Source: Cannabis sativa
Taxonomy: Eukaryota; Streptophyta; Magnoliopsida; Rosales; Cannabaceae
Length of the DNA stretch: 64,000 nucleotides
Direction of reading: 5' to 3'
Assembly (NCBI RefSeq): GCF_029168945.1
Contig: NC_083604.1
Coordinates: 14,516,812-14,580,811 of the forward strand
The first letter of the stretch is position 1; the number at the start of each line of letters is the position of its first letter. The position numbers and the translations under genes were made by a program. Under the pieces are notes generated by a model. The model saw nothing but the letters and a program-made list of their open reading frames with translations, had not been told where the DNA came from and searched no databases. Below are positions 34,528 to 46,060 of this stretch, one piece after another.

Positions 34528-37500
34528 ATGAATAACCCTCATCCCGATCCACTCCTAGTTAGTATCTTTGCAAAAGAACTCAATAGTGTGAAAATGCATC
34601 CTAGTAGTTGCATTAACTCACACCTATTGTTGATGAATCTGAAATTCTAAAAGGCAAATCTACTAGGAATTGATTTATCAAAGGAACAATGGGTAAGACT
34701 CATACTTAATAGTCTTCCTCAGGAGTACGATAGTTTTGTTCTATATTACTTATTGAACAATCCTCACTCCTCCGACATGGACAAACTCGAGACTGAGTTG
34801 AGGGCCCATGAGCGGAATCTGATTGCAATGGGACCTCCTGGTATTGCAAACTTTAATCAGAGGAAGAAGATTAAGCATGATGGCTCTAACAAAGCTGCTT
34901 CTTCAAGTACAATTATCAGACATCATGTTCTATGTGCGAATTGTAATGGAAAGGGACATAAAGAAGAACAATGTCCCTGGCTTCAAGACAATTTAAACGA
35001 AGGTGATACTTTTGTCTTTGAATCATGTGTTTTAGAGAATGACAAATCCACTTGGATTGTTGATTCTGGATCTACTAACCATGTATGTTCTTCATTGCAG
35101 CTGCTTGAAACTTGGGAGAATCTTCACCCAGATGAGTTAAAGCTTAAAGTTGGAAATGGCGAGTTGGTATAAGTTAAAGCAAGAGGAACAGCCTGAATCA
35201 TGTTTCATTCAAAGAAGTTTTTGCTTTTAGAGAATGTTATATATATTCCCAATTTTAGTAGAAACTTGATAAGTGTTTCATGTTTACAAACACAATTTTA
35301 TATATTGAATTTTTCGAGTTCAAATTGTTCAATTTCTCGTAATGGATTTCATATATGTGTTGCTAACATGGAACAAGGGCTTTATGTTTTAAGACCTGAT
35401 ACTCAAATCTCACTAAATACTGAACTTTTCAATGTAGCTAAACCTAGAAGCCTTAAGAGAAAAGAGATTGAGAATGATGATCAAACTTATCTATGACATT
35501 TACGTTTAGGTCATATAGGCTTTGATAGACTCAATAGGCTAACCAAAGACGGTCCATTGAAAAATGTCGTCTTAGGAGAACTGCCAGTATGCGAGTCTTG
35601 CCTAGAAGGAAAAATGACCAAACGTTCTTTCTCTGCAAAGGGAGAGCGTGCCAAACAACCCCTAGGGTTAGTACATTCAGATGTTTGCGGACCTCTGAAT
35701 GTAAAAGCCCGAGGTGGTTATGAGTATTTCGTCACTTTCATTGACGACTTCTCTAGATACAGTTTTCTTTACCTAATGCAAAAGAAATCTTTTCAAGAAT
35801 TTCATGCTTTGGCTCAAAACCAATTAGGTAAAACATTAAAGATCTTGCGAACTGATAGGGGTGGAGAATATATGGATATGCAGTTCAAAGATCATTTAAC
35901 TGAACTTGGAATTGAATCCCAATATACTGCCGCAAGCACTCCACAGCAAAATGGAGTTGCAGAAAGAAGAAATCACACTCTCTTGGAAATGATTAGGTCT
36001 ATGCTGAGTTATTCAACTCTGTCTACGTCCTTCTGAGGATATGCTATTGAAATGGCAAACGACATTTTAAATGTTGTACCATCTAAAGCAGTCCCTAAGA
36101 CACCCGTCGAACTATGGAATGGTCGTACACCTAGTTTACGCCATTATAGGATTTGGGGGTGCCCTACTCACGTCTTGAGAAAGAAAGAAGGCAGACTGGA
36201 ATCGCGAACTAAAGTTTCCATGTTTGTCGAAAATTCTAAAGAGACTAGGGGTGGACTATTTTATAGTAACAAGGATAACAAAGTATTTGTTTCTACAAAT
36301 GCGACTTTCCTTGAAGATAACTATATGAAAGACAACAAACCGAAAAGTGAAATTGTATTAGAGGAAATGCTTACAGATACTGTTCCTTCAAATGTTCCAT
36401 CCTCTTCTACTCAAGAAGAGTAACATCCCACTCCCTCAGTTGTAGCAACTGAGAAAACTACTACAAAAGCTCCTGTTCAGAAGGTCACCACTCCTCGTCG
36501 TAGTGGGAGGGTTTCTACAAAACCATCTCGTTATGGCTTGGATGGTGAAATCAATATGGTCGTTGGTGACAATATTGATGACGACCCATTAACCTATAAA
36601 CAGGCAATGGCAACTCCGCAACGGAAGCGATGGTCAGCCGGCATGGATTCAGAAATGTATTCCATGAAAAAGAACAAAGTCTGGGAATATGTAGATCCAC
36701 CTGATGATTATCGTCCAATTGGATGTAAATGGGTCTACAAGAAGAAAAGAGGCGCTGGAGGCGAAGTCGAAACTTTCAAAGCTAGACTGGTCACCAAGGG
36801 TTATACCGAAAGAGAAGGTGTGGACTATGAGGAAACTTCTAGTCCGGTTGCCATGCTCAAATCCATCCAAATTCTTCTCTCGATTCCTGCCGCTTTCGAT
36901 TATGAAATTTGGCAAATGGATGTCAAGACAGCTTTTCTTAATGGGCTTCTTGAAGAAACCATCTACATGGAGCAACCAGAAGGTTATGTTCTTCCTGGGC
37001 AGGAGAATAAAGTTTGCAAATTAAATAGGTCTATTTATGGACTTAAGCAAGCTTCTCGCTCATGGAACAAAAGGTTTGATGAGATCATTAAAACCTATGG
37101 CTTTCATTATAATGAAGATGAACCTTGTGTTTACCAACTCAAGGAAGACCAAGTAGTAGTATTCCTGGTCCTTTATGTTGATGACATTTTGATCATTGGA
37201 AACAATGTCAAGAAAATGACTCACATCAAGGAATAGCTTGACACTCAATTCGACATGAAAGACTTGGGTGAGGCAGCCTATGTTCTTGGTATTCAGATTA
37301 TCAGAAACTGGAAGAACAGATCCCTTGCTCTCTCTCAAACAACTTATATTGACAAAGCTGTAGAGAGATTCTCCATGACTAATACCAATGGGGCAAATAT
37401 GCCTTCTAGATATGATATCCGTCTATCTAAGGAACAGTGTCCTACTGATCCTCAAGAGATAGAAGACATGGCAAAAGTTCCTTATGCTTCTGCAGTTGGA

Positions 37501-38151
37501 AGTCTAATGTATGCTATGCTATGGACTAGACCTGACATTTGCTATGCAGTTGGAATCGTGAGCAGGTATCAGTCAAATCCAGGACAGGAACATTGGAATC
37601 CTGTTAAGTATATTTTGAAATACTTAAAGAGTACAAGAGATTATGTATTAGTCTACGAGGGTGGTGCTCTGAATCCCATAGGCTATACAGACTCAGATTT
37701 CCAGGCATGTCTTAAAGACAGGAAATCTACATCTGGGATGGTGTTTACTCTTGGCTGTGGAGCAGTGGTTTGGAGAAGTGCGAAACAAACCGTAATTTCG
37801 GATTCTACCATGGAGGCAGAATACATATTTGCGGCTGAAGAAGCTAAAGAGGTTGCCTGGCTTAGAAAGTTCTTCACCAGTCTTGGTGTAGTTCCTGGAA
37901 TGGAAAAGCCTCTAGTACTGCTTTGTGATAACAATGGAGCTATAGCCAACAGTAAGGAACCTCGGAGCCATAAAAGAAGTAAGCATCTAGAAAGAAAATA
38001 TCATATTATCAGAGAATATGTTGCAAGAGGAGATGTACTGGTGGAGAAAGTGGACACGCAGGACAACTTAGCTGATCCATTCACCAAAGTCTTGGCAGTG
38101 ACTGCATTCGAAAAGCACCGTCAGAATTTACGGTTAATTGAAATGTACTGA
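34528..38151 (+). pseudogene. Cop-L3 gag-pol polyprotein (broken by stops)
   Basis: The domains follow the copia order. Gag (from MNNPHPDPLLV at 34528) carries a CCHC knuckle CANCNGKGHKEEQC near 34936. The protease has WIVDSGSTNHVC. Integrase shows HLRLGHIGF, CESCLEGK, HSDVCGPL, RTDRGGEYM and QQNGVAERR (zinc site and D,D,E all present). RT has AFLNG and YVDD (37175-37190), and RNase H has GYTDSDFQ, MEAEYIFAAEE and LLCDNNGA. Stops interrupt at about 34650, 35170, 35494, 36034, 36421 and 37234; at least three are Trp or Gln codons changed by one transition. The catalytic residues survive, so decay is recent or recombination-repaired. The N-terminal gag domain is missing. Confidence 0.93.
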
Positions 38152-38165
38152 TTTGTTTTATATCA

Positions 38166-38180
38166 GTGCAAGTGGGAGTT
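38166..38180 (+). other. Polypurine tract of Cop-L3
   Basis: gtgcaagtgggagtt lies directly before the 3' LTR start at 38181. It is the usual site of plus-strand DNA priming in copia elements. Confidence 0.7.
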
Positions 38181-40046
38181 TGTTGGGTTTTATGCCCTAA
38201 ATAAAACTCTATTTCAATGTAATCCAGATTATTCAATATCAATAAAGTAACAGAAGCATTTTTCATTCATTTGTGTATGTTTTGGTTCACTTAATCAATT
38301 GTTTGTCTGTTTGATTTATAAATTCATCCAAACCCCTTTCACATACTTGATCATGTTTATTGTGTTGTCAACACTGTGAAAAGTAAACATGACTATGTGA
38401 ATAAAGGATTCCTAGATTTATCAGAACACTGGGTTTTACTGATATGACAATCTACAACAGAGTTTACTTGCATTTTGAGAAATGCTATGTTCTTTCCAGA
38501 ACATTGGTTAAAGTAAAGCTCAGGCTGGATGCAGGGAGTATGCATTGGAATGGACCGATATTGAACTTTGAAATAGATTTATAAAACTTACCGTAATATC
38601 CATTCAATTCAATATCACTAAGTAGATCCTAGATCACATGATTGAAATCCTGATATGGTTAGGCTCAATCTCAAGATTGTTATTCGTGTTCTTTGATTAT
38701 TTAGTTAAGCCTACTTTTGGGTCAGGGTGATACGTACATTTTGTGAACACGGTAGTGCGATTGAGTGGGAGCGCTAACATAAATATGGAATCTATAGCTT
38801 CTATCTGTCGAATAGTAAGCAAAGGGTGATTTCCTTCGAGCTTAACCAAACGAGATAAATGGTGGAGTACTCATTTCACTTAGCTGAAATATCATTTATA
38901 CAGGGTTAAGTGTTTTAAGGATAAAATACATTGTAGGGTGTTACGGTAATTAAGTCCCTTTACAGTGTAAATAATCCATATAGAGCACCATTGATCACAT
39001 TATGATTATAACAATGGATAACTAATGATGTGTCTATATGGTGGAACATATCGAGCATTCTATATACTGAGAGTGCAATTCTTAGTTCTATGTGTGGATT
39101 CAACGAAGAATTAATAAGTCAGTGAATTTAAGTAGTAAATTCTGGATCTGCTTATTGGAAGCTCGGATATATAGAGCCATGGTCCCCCCACTAGTTGAGA
39201 TAACATTACTTATAAGACTCATTTAATTGATTTTAATTAATCAATTATAATTCTCAAGTTAGACTGTGTCTGTTTGAGAATTTATCACTTATTAAGGGCA
39301 AAACAGTAAATAGAGATTTTGAAGGGCATATTTATTAATTCGGAAACTTTAATTAATTTTATTATTAATAAATAAATGACAATATATTATTTGATAATTA
39401 ATTTTAATTATTAAATAATTATATTTGACATTTATGTGGTTGAACAAAGGAATTGACAGTTTTTTACAAAACAGGAAACTATCAATGTAGGAAAAGGAAA
39501 GTTGGAAAAGTGGCAAGCCTTGTTTCCACAATGCCTAGGTTGGCCACTATGCTTCCCTTTTCACGTTGATTTTTCATTTTTTAAATGTCAATTAATTCAA
39601 CCACAGCCCTAGGTGGTCTTCTTTAAATAGAAGGCAAAGGCTTCAGTTTTTGAACACACATTATTCTGACAGAATTTTCTCACTCAAAAACTCTCTGAGC
39701 CGCCACCCTCTCTCTCTCTATACCTTCTCTGTTTCGAAATCTATGAGTGATAGAGTAGTGCCGACACACATAAAGTAATACCTCAATCATAGTGAGGAAG
39801 GCTGTGTAGAATTCAGAAATAACAAAAAAGGACTATCGGGCTCAGATCTTGATTATACTTTGCGACAGAAAGGAATCAACGGTTAGAGATCTGAGTGGGA
39901 GGAGACATATATTCCGCTGCACCCAATGTAAGATTTCTGATACTTTTATGTGTTTAATTTTCCATCGTTTTAGAAGTTCATATTTAGGTTGTTTAATCAA
40001 CATACTTGTGAGTAGATCTATGTTCCTGGTAAAATAACTTCCAACA
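38181..40046 (+). repeat. 3' LTR of Cop-L3 (1866 bp)
   Basis: It starts TGTTGGGTTTTATGCCC and ends ACTTCCAACA, the same length as the 5' LTR with scattered substitutions. The TATA position reads tttaaata. The frame at 39849-40037 is not a gene. Confidence 0.95.
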
Positions 40047-42529
40047 AAAGCTGCTTCAGCTCGTACTCACTGATGTTCGTGGCCCAATTAAACCAAACTC
40101 ATTTGGTAAAAGTAAATACTTCCTTCTCTTTATTATTGATGATTTTTCGAGAAAAGTATGGGCTTATTTTTTGAAAGAGAAGTCAGAATTGTTCGAGAAG
40201 TTCAAGAAATTCAAAGCTCTAGTTGATAAAGAAAGTGGTCTTCCTATTAAGGCCTCGAAATATGATCGAGGAGGAGAGTTCACATCAAATGACTTCAAAA
40301 AATACTCTAAGGATCATGGAATTCGTCGTCCATTAACAGTGCCAAGATCCCCGCAACAAAATGGAGTATTAGAGAGGAAGAATCGAACCATACTCAACAT
40401 GGCTCGCAACATGCTTAAAAGCAAAAGAATGCCAGAGGAATTTTAGGCTGAAGCGATAGCGTGCGCTGTCTACTTGGTGACTCGCTCTCTAACAAGAAGT
40501 GTACATGAGAAGACACCTGAAGAAGCATGGAGTGGAAGAAAACTTAGAATTTCTCACCTCAAAGTCTTTGGAAGTATTACTTATGTTCATGTTCCTGATC
40601 AGAAGAGAACAAAGCTTGATTACAAAAGTGAGAAGTACATCTTCATCGGCTATGACTCAAGATCAAAAGGCTACAAGTTGTACAACCCAAATACTGGCAA
40701 AACTATCATCAATCGCGACGTAAAGTTTGATGAAGAAGATTCTTGAAATTGGAACACAGAAGAAGATGAGTATGATTTTCTTCCTTACTTTGTAGTGGAA
40801 GATGTAGCGGAGTAACCAAGGATGGAAGAAGAATTTCAAGAACCTACTACTCCACCAATCTCGCCAACTAGAAATATACAAGAAGATTCAAGTGAGAGCT
40901 CAAATGAAAAGACACCGCGCTTTAGAAGCTTGCAAGAACTTTATGAGGTAACTGAGAATCAAAATGATATTTCTCTTATGTGTCTATTTTGTTATTGTGA
41001 ACATCTAAGCTTCCAAGAAGCAGTAAGAAGTAAGAAATGGAGAGATGCGATGGATGATGAAATTGATTCAATTACAAAAAACGACACATGGAGCAAGCTG
41101 TTCTTCCACAAGGATACAAGCCAATAGTAAAGTGGGTGTACAAGGAAAAGAAGAATGCTAAAGGCAAGGTGGAGAGATATAAAGCAAGATTGGTGGAAAA
41201 AGGCTATAGTCAAAGGGAAGGCATCGACTATGAGGAGGTATTTTCTCTAGTTTCTCGTCTTGAAACTGTTAGACTAATAATTTCTTTAGCAACCCAAAAT
41301 AGATGGAAGATTAACCAAATGGATGTAAAGTCTGCTTTCTTAAATGGTTTCCTCAAGGAAGAAGTCTACATCGAGCAACCATTGGGCTATGAAGTAAAAG
41401 GGCATGAAGAAAAAGTTTTAAAGTTGAAGAAGACTTTATATGACCTAAAATAAGCACTAAGAGCTTGGAATACACGAATTGACAAGAACTTTCAAGAAAA
41501 GAATTTCACTAGGTGTCCATATGAGCATGCACTCTATATCAAAATTAAGAATGAAGATATCTTGATTGTATGCTTGTATGTGGATGACTTGATCTTCACT
41601 GGAAGCAACTCTAGTATGTTTGAGGAGTTAAAGAAAGATATGGCAAAAGAGTTCGAGATGACAAATATTGGGCTCATGTCTTATTACCTCGATATTGAGG
41701 TAAAGCAAGAAGACAAAGGCATTTTCATCACTCAAGAAGACTATGCCAAGGAAGTACTTAAGAAGTTCAATATGGATGATTCTAATCTAGTTAGCACACC
41801 ATTAGAATATGGAACAAAATTATCAAAGCATGACGAACGAGGAAAAGTGGATCCAACTCTTTTCAAAAGCCTTGTTGAAAGTTTGCACTACCTAACTTGT
41901 ACAAGGCCGAATATTCTCTATGCTGTTAGCTAGAATCGTTCACCGCTTTATGGAAGCTCCAACAATAACTCATTTGAAAACTGCAAAGAGAATACTTCGG
42001 TACATCAAAGGTACGACCAATTATGGTCTATTTTATTCATCTTCTAACAAATATGAGATAGTTGGATATAGTGATAGTGATTGGAGTGGAGTCTTGGACA
42101 ATAGAAAGAGCACTATTGGATTTGTGTTCTTCATGGGAAACACAACATTTACTTGGATGTCATAAAAACAACCAATCGTTAGACTATCGACTTGTGAAGT
42201 TGAATGCGTTGCTGCAACTTCATGTGTTTGTCATGCTACTTGGCTAAGAATGTTGTTGAAGGATTTGAACGTGCGACAAGAGGAGCCAACTGAGATTTGT
42301 GTTGATAGCAAATCAACAATTGCACTAGCAAACATTCTTTCACGAAAGAAGCTAACACATCGACACCAGTTATCATTACATAAGAGAATGCATTGGAAGA
42401 AAAGAAGTAAGAGTGGAATATGTCAAATCTCAAGATCAAGCAGCATAAATTTTTACAAAGCCACTCAAGAGAGAAATATTCATCAAACTACGAAGTATTA
42501 TTGGAGTCACAAATCAAGTTTAAGGGAGG
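40047..42529 (+). pseudogene. Cop-S integrase, reverse transcriptase and RNase H (broken)
   Basis: This is the second half of Cop-S pol after the nested insertion. The integrase core shows [15 protein letters not shown] (second Asp retained) and [12 protein letters not shown] (catalytic Glu). A Trp-to-TAG stop lies at 40444-40446. RT begins near 41110 with KWVYKEKK, AFLNGF, a Gln-to-TAA stop at 41451-41453 and then YVDD (about 41576). RNase H shows GYSDSDWSG, a frameshift near 41930 and a stop near 42163. The C-terminal end is frameshifted. The order matches a normal copia polyprotein, but it cannot be translated as one product. Confidence 0.9.
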
Positions 42530-42894
42530 TGTTCAAATATTAAAATTGATTTAATATAAAATTGATTTAATATAGTTAATTTCTAGAATTTTCTTGTTGC
42601 TACTAAAATTTCAAGACTATTCTTATAATTACTAAAGTGTTTAGAGTTTTATTGTTTGTTTGAGTACTCTTGAATTTTCTAGAATTATCTTTCACTTGTG
42701 TTAGTAGATGGAACTATGTAGAACAATGTAGAAACTAGCCATTTAATAATATTGCGAGATTAGTCCATAGAGTCCTATAAATAGAGATGTAATCCCATCA
42801 TTATGTACCAAGTCACAAATCACACAAGTTGAGATATAAAATGTAGCTTCTTCCATTCAAGTATTCTCTCTAAAGTTCTTCTTATTTTCCAACA
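42530..42894 (+). repeat. 3' LTR of Cop-S (365 bp)
   Basis: It starts TGTTCAAATATTAAAATTG directly after the purine tract aagggagg (42522-42529) and ends TTATTTTCCAACA. It is followed by gaaaa, the likely target duplication. Confidence 0.9.
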
Positions 42895-43760
42895 GAAAAA
42901 TGCTAGACTGAAATAATATCGGGCCTTATGTAATCACTCATTTATTTAAATATATTTATTAATTTTATTATATTTAATATGTGAACTATACTACATTAAT
43001 ATTTTTGTATAGACTCATTAATTTAATTAAGATTTTAATGATGTGGAATCTAGCTTTGAACTATAATAATTATTTAATTTTTTTTAAATGGATATTTAAC
43101 TCTAAATGTTTCCACATTCATATTATCTAAATTGCATTAATGATATATTAATATGACACATCCTCACCGTAATGACTTATGGTAATGCTATACTATTAAA
43201 GAACATTATTATTGAGTATGTTCAACATTATCTATATAGGTAGCGTTTTTTTTTGTTGGTTACTTATATTTTTTAAAAATTATTAAAATAAATTATATGA
43301 GTTGAGGTTTAATAGTACCATTACTTTATGAAATGATATCTAGGAGAGTGCTAGACACTCCACTCATATTTTTTAATATTTATCTTACAATACGGTACCA
43401 GAATTGTTTTACGATAATTGGTTAGAAATATTTTAAAAAAATTATTTTAGTATATTATATAAGACCTGATATTTTTTTTTATAAGATATGAAATTTAATA
43501 TTTAATTATTTTAATAGCAATATAACTTGAAGAATACTAAACACTCATCTTGCCTTTTAACATTTCTTTAATATGAACGTGTTGACAATGAGTAATGATA
43601 CATGATATTAAATTATATATATAACAAACACTTATGTCATAAATAATATAACATAAGTTTTATTTTAAAATATTATTCACTTAAAAAAACAATTTTTAAG
43701 ATAAATATATATAAATTTTACATATAATTTATGTGTCCGCATTGATATATTTTTAATATA
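42895..43760. other. AT-rich flank, no gene seen
   Basis: About 870 bp of AT-rich DNA with no supported reading frame. Because Cop-S inserted between 28059 and 42895, this stretch was probably once joined to the chitinase promoter at 27898-28059. It ends at the Helitron-like terminus at 43761. Confidence 0.6.
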
Positions 43761-43773
43761 CTAGATGAAAGTG

Positions 43774-43789
43774 ACGTGGCGAGCCACGT
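43774..43789 (-). other. Helitron 3' terminal hairpin
   Basis: A 7-bp perfect stem ACGTGGC / GCCACGT lies 9 bases from the terminal CTAG. Confidence 0.65.
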
Positions 43790-44140
43790 AAATGTTAGTT
43801 TTATTTAAGTTTTAGTAATTTTTTAAAAAAAATTCAGTAACTAATTATGAATTATTTTTTATTATTTGTTTTATAAAAATAGACTTGTTAAGAATGTCAT
43901 AATTGTATATATAAACTTATGATGTACACATTGTTATTAATAATACAAAAAAATTTGTAATATTAGAAGTACTTATGAACTATACTTATGATTATGATTA
44001 AAACATGTTACACTTATTAGATTGAAAGAGACTTCATATTAATGATAAATCAAAGAGAAGAGCTTGCAGTAAATACATCTTTCAACTACCTATATAAATA
44101 TTTATATATATATAGTTCACAGGTAAGATTATTTACAGTA

Positions 44141-44529
44141 TACAATTCTTGTAAATTTTAGAGATTTTCAAAGGTAGAAGGAATCTCTCCACTAACCCCA
44201 CAATTGGTAATACCACTGTCAAGTAAGCAATAAAAAATTAGGATTTATCTCAGTGGAATAGATAAAATGGAATTATATACAATCCATACTACATACGATA
44301 CTTCTAATTTGTAGGGACCATGGGTTGGACAAATTGTTCATGGGAAAGTTCCTGTATTCAAAATTGTTTTAGAAGAATAAATATAAATAATATCACGTAA
44401 ATTAAAAAATTAGAAAGATAAGTATAGAATAATAATAAGATTCAATTGGACAATAGAAATTTCATAAACAAAAAGAACACATATAACTTAAACTTACAAA
44501 GATGATAGCTCTGTCAGTTAGAACTCTAA
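44141..44529 (-). pseudogene. LRR receptor-kinase exon fragments
   Basis: The minus strand at 44141-44223 encodes a leucine-rich-repeat segment with CGVSGEIPSTFENL followed by a stop (44158-44160, where LRR-VIII relatives have Gln) and NLQEL. A second short exon-like piece at 44498-44529 reads LTELSSL next to a GT donor (44493-44497) and an AG acceptor. The wording fits the extracellular LRRs of plant LRR-VIII receptor kinases, a family inference. No kinase or malectin domain is present. It lies in opposite orientation to the PRP19 fragment that follows. Confidence 0.5.
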
Positions 44530-44816
44530 CTGCAATTACTATATATAATAATAAGAGTGTTTTTTTTTTCTTTTCACTATCTCACCATTTTTTGAACATT
44601 AAGGTTAGTTCATGATAATTCATTCTTTTCTTCTTTCTTGATTCTGATCGTTCCAAATTTGGGTCACAACAGATTTGAGAAGATTTTTTTTTAAGAAGAG
44701 AGAGAATGTGAGAGAAAAAAAGGAGTAGCAATATAGGTAGGAGGTGTGATATTTACACAGAGGGAGAAAATATTAATCAATCAATATTACCTTGCACTTA
44801 CGAGTGCTGAAATATA

Positions 44817-44957
44817 GTTTACCAGGTTGCCAATGTTAAATTGGAATGGAATTGTATTAAAACTTTCCCTGATTTGTCTGGCATAAGTAAAGCAACGTGT
44901 GTAAAATTTGGCCCGGATGCGAAGTACCTTGCAGTTGGATCAATGGACCAAAACCTC
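44817..44957 (+). pseudogene. PRP19 (pre-mRNA-processing factor 19) WD40 fragment
   Basis: Forty-seven codons in one frame (from [15 protein letters not shown] to [13 protein letters not shown]) match the last WD40 repeats of plant PRP19/MAC3, a ubiquitin ligase of the spliceosome-associated complex. The fragment begins after a possible splice acceptor (atatag). It breaks off inside the conserved end MDRNLRIFG, after which the frame continues into unrelated sequence to a stop at 45012-45014. The U-box, coiled coil and other WD repeats are absent, so it is a captured fragment, not a gene. Confidence 0.85.
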
Positions 44958-45013
44958 TCTCCATATTCTCGACTCACTCCAAATCCCGAGTTCGACTCAG
45001 TAGTACCCCATTG

Positions 45014-45016
<3 letters not shown>

Positions 45017-45079
<63 letters not shown>
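45017..45079. repeat. (CT)n microsatellite, about 31 units
   Basis: An uninterrupted ct dinucleotide run. Open frames across it on both strands (44819-45088 minus, 44897-45205 plus) are repeat artefacts. It may derive from the pyrimidine-rich 5' UTR of a captured gene. Confidence 0.95.
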
Positions 45080-45083
<4 letters not shown>

Positions 45084-45203
45084 AACAATACCAGACCTCG
45101 CCGAGACTTACGCCTGTGTTCCTTCGACGGAGCGAGCCCGAGGGATTCTCATCTCCGGAAGTCCGAAATCCAATTCAATTCTCTACACTAATGGCCGATC
45201 CGT
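45080..45203 (+). pseudogene. Gene fragment: 5'-UTR-like sequence with start codon
   Basis: This GC-richer stretch with gacggagcgagcccgag and a start codon in good context (ctaATGGCCGATCCG, about 45191) looks like the end of a plant 5' UTR. The frame ends after four codons (MADP), so the coding part was not captured or is lost. The gene is not recognised. Confidence 0.35.
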
Positions 45204-45322
45204 AATCATTCTCAATCAATGTGAGAGAAAATACCAAATAAATACCAAATAAATAAATAATTACCTTTTTCCATTCAATAAAGTATCCATTGACACAAGC
45301 TTTGACCTTTAGGCTGAATAAT

Positions 45323-45408
45323 TTATAAAGGCTTCACATTACTTCTATCAACACCACCTCTTGATTCATCGGGAGTACCCCCGCTAAATAGTTCAATTTC
45401 CTTTTCCA
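45323..45408 (-). pseudogene. C-terminal exon fragment of an unrecognised gene
   Basis: The minus strand reads a frame of about 28 residues, starting VEKEIELFSGG and ending GGVDRSNVKPL then TAA at 45323-45325. It follows a pyrimidine-poor possible acceptor (aaaaag). The composition looks like a real protein C-terminus, but the family is not recognised. It lies head-to-head with the fragment at 45080-45203. Confidence 0.35.
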
Positions 45409-45719
45409 CTTTTTTTTATTGGATAGATATGATACATATATATCCCAAAATTAATCTAATTCCCATATGAGAATTTATGTGCTCATTTCAATTACGGTAC
45501 ATTTCAAAACATACATATTTTCTACATAAAAACAAATAATTAAATTTAAAATTGAACAAACCATAGACTATTCATAATCCAACACAAGAAAACCAACTTG
45601 TAGATTTATGTGAAAGAAGATAAGTCCTGCACATGTCCCCTAAACAGGCAGGAAACTGGTCACAATTTAAAGGGGATGAAGAAAAAAAAAAGAATTTGAT
45701 TATGAGCATAATATAACAA

Positions 45720-46060
45720 TTGAAGATATGTACCAAACGAGTCTGTTGTAGTTCGACTGCTCGTAATGCTTGCCTTGAACGAATCGGAGCAATCGTGCTC
45801 CATCGTATTGAAGAGCCTCCACCAATCGACTGCTAATCGTATTGAAGAGCCTCAACTAATTATCGTGCTGGCCTTGACCGAATTAGATCAATCAAAGCAA
45901 CAAATCGGACCAATCGGAGCAATTGGGCTCCATCGTATTGACGAGGATTATCTAATCGACTGCTCATCCTTCTCGTTCTGGGCTGCTTTAATTTATTCTT
46001 CAAAGAATTCAAATACAGGGTCAATCGCAATAGAGGTTTGAATTTGAGAGAAAAAATAGC
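45720..46060 (-). pseudogene. Unrecognised gene fragment with internal duplication
   Basis: On the minus strand, an ATG frame of 35 codons begins MSSRLDNPRQYDGAQLLRL (about 45969). Downstream, a stretch containing caatacgatggagc and gattgctccgatt is partly repeated (45780-45850 against 45895-45950), so a duplication of about 75 bp is present. The family is not recognised. It is grouped with the other fragments as possible Helitron cargo. Confidence 0.3.

Larger units (their letters stand above)
30009..40046 (+). mobile_element. Ty1/copia element Cop-L3, full length (10,038 bp), nested in Cop-S
   Basis: LTRs of equal length (1866 bp each, 30009-31874 and 38181-40046) bound the element. A perfect 5-bp target duplication AAAGC (30004-30008 and 40047-40051) flanks it. 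In order it has a primer-binding site, a 2.6-kb leader, decayed gag-pol, a polypurine tract and the 3' LTR. The two LTRs differ at scattered bases, so the insertion is not brand-new. Joining the Cop-S sequence at one copy of AAAGC restores a continuous integrase reading direction, which proves the order of events. Confidence 0.96.
28060..42894 (+). mobile_element. Ty1/copia element Cop-S (short LTRs), hosting Cop-L3
   Basis: The 5' LTR is 28060-28402 and the 3' LTR 42530-42894, both starting TGTT and ending TTTTCCAACA. A tRNA-Met primer site follows the first, and a purine tract (aagggagg) precedes the second. Flanks gagaa and gaaaa fit a 5-bp target duplication with one change. Without the nested 10-kb element it is about 4.8 kb, a usual copia size. 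Its single gag-pol carries several stops and frameshifts, so it is inactive. It was in place before Cop-L3 inserted into its integrase region. Confidence 0.92.

Noticed and set aside
36649..36975. Minus-strand frame opposite Cop-L3 RT
   Set aside because: It is a shadow of the RT coding sequence.
44819..45205. Frames of Arg/Glu or Ser/Leu repeats on both strands
   Set aside because: They are translations of the (CT)n microsatellite.
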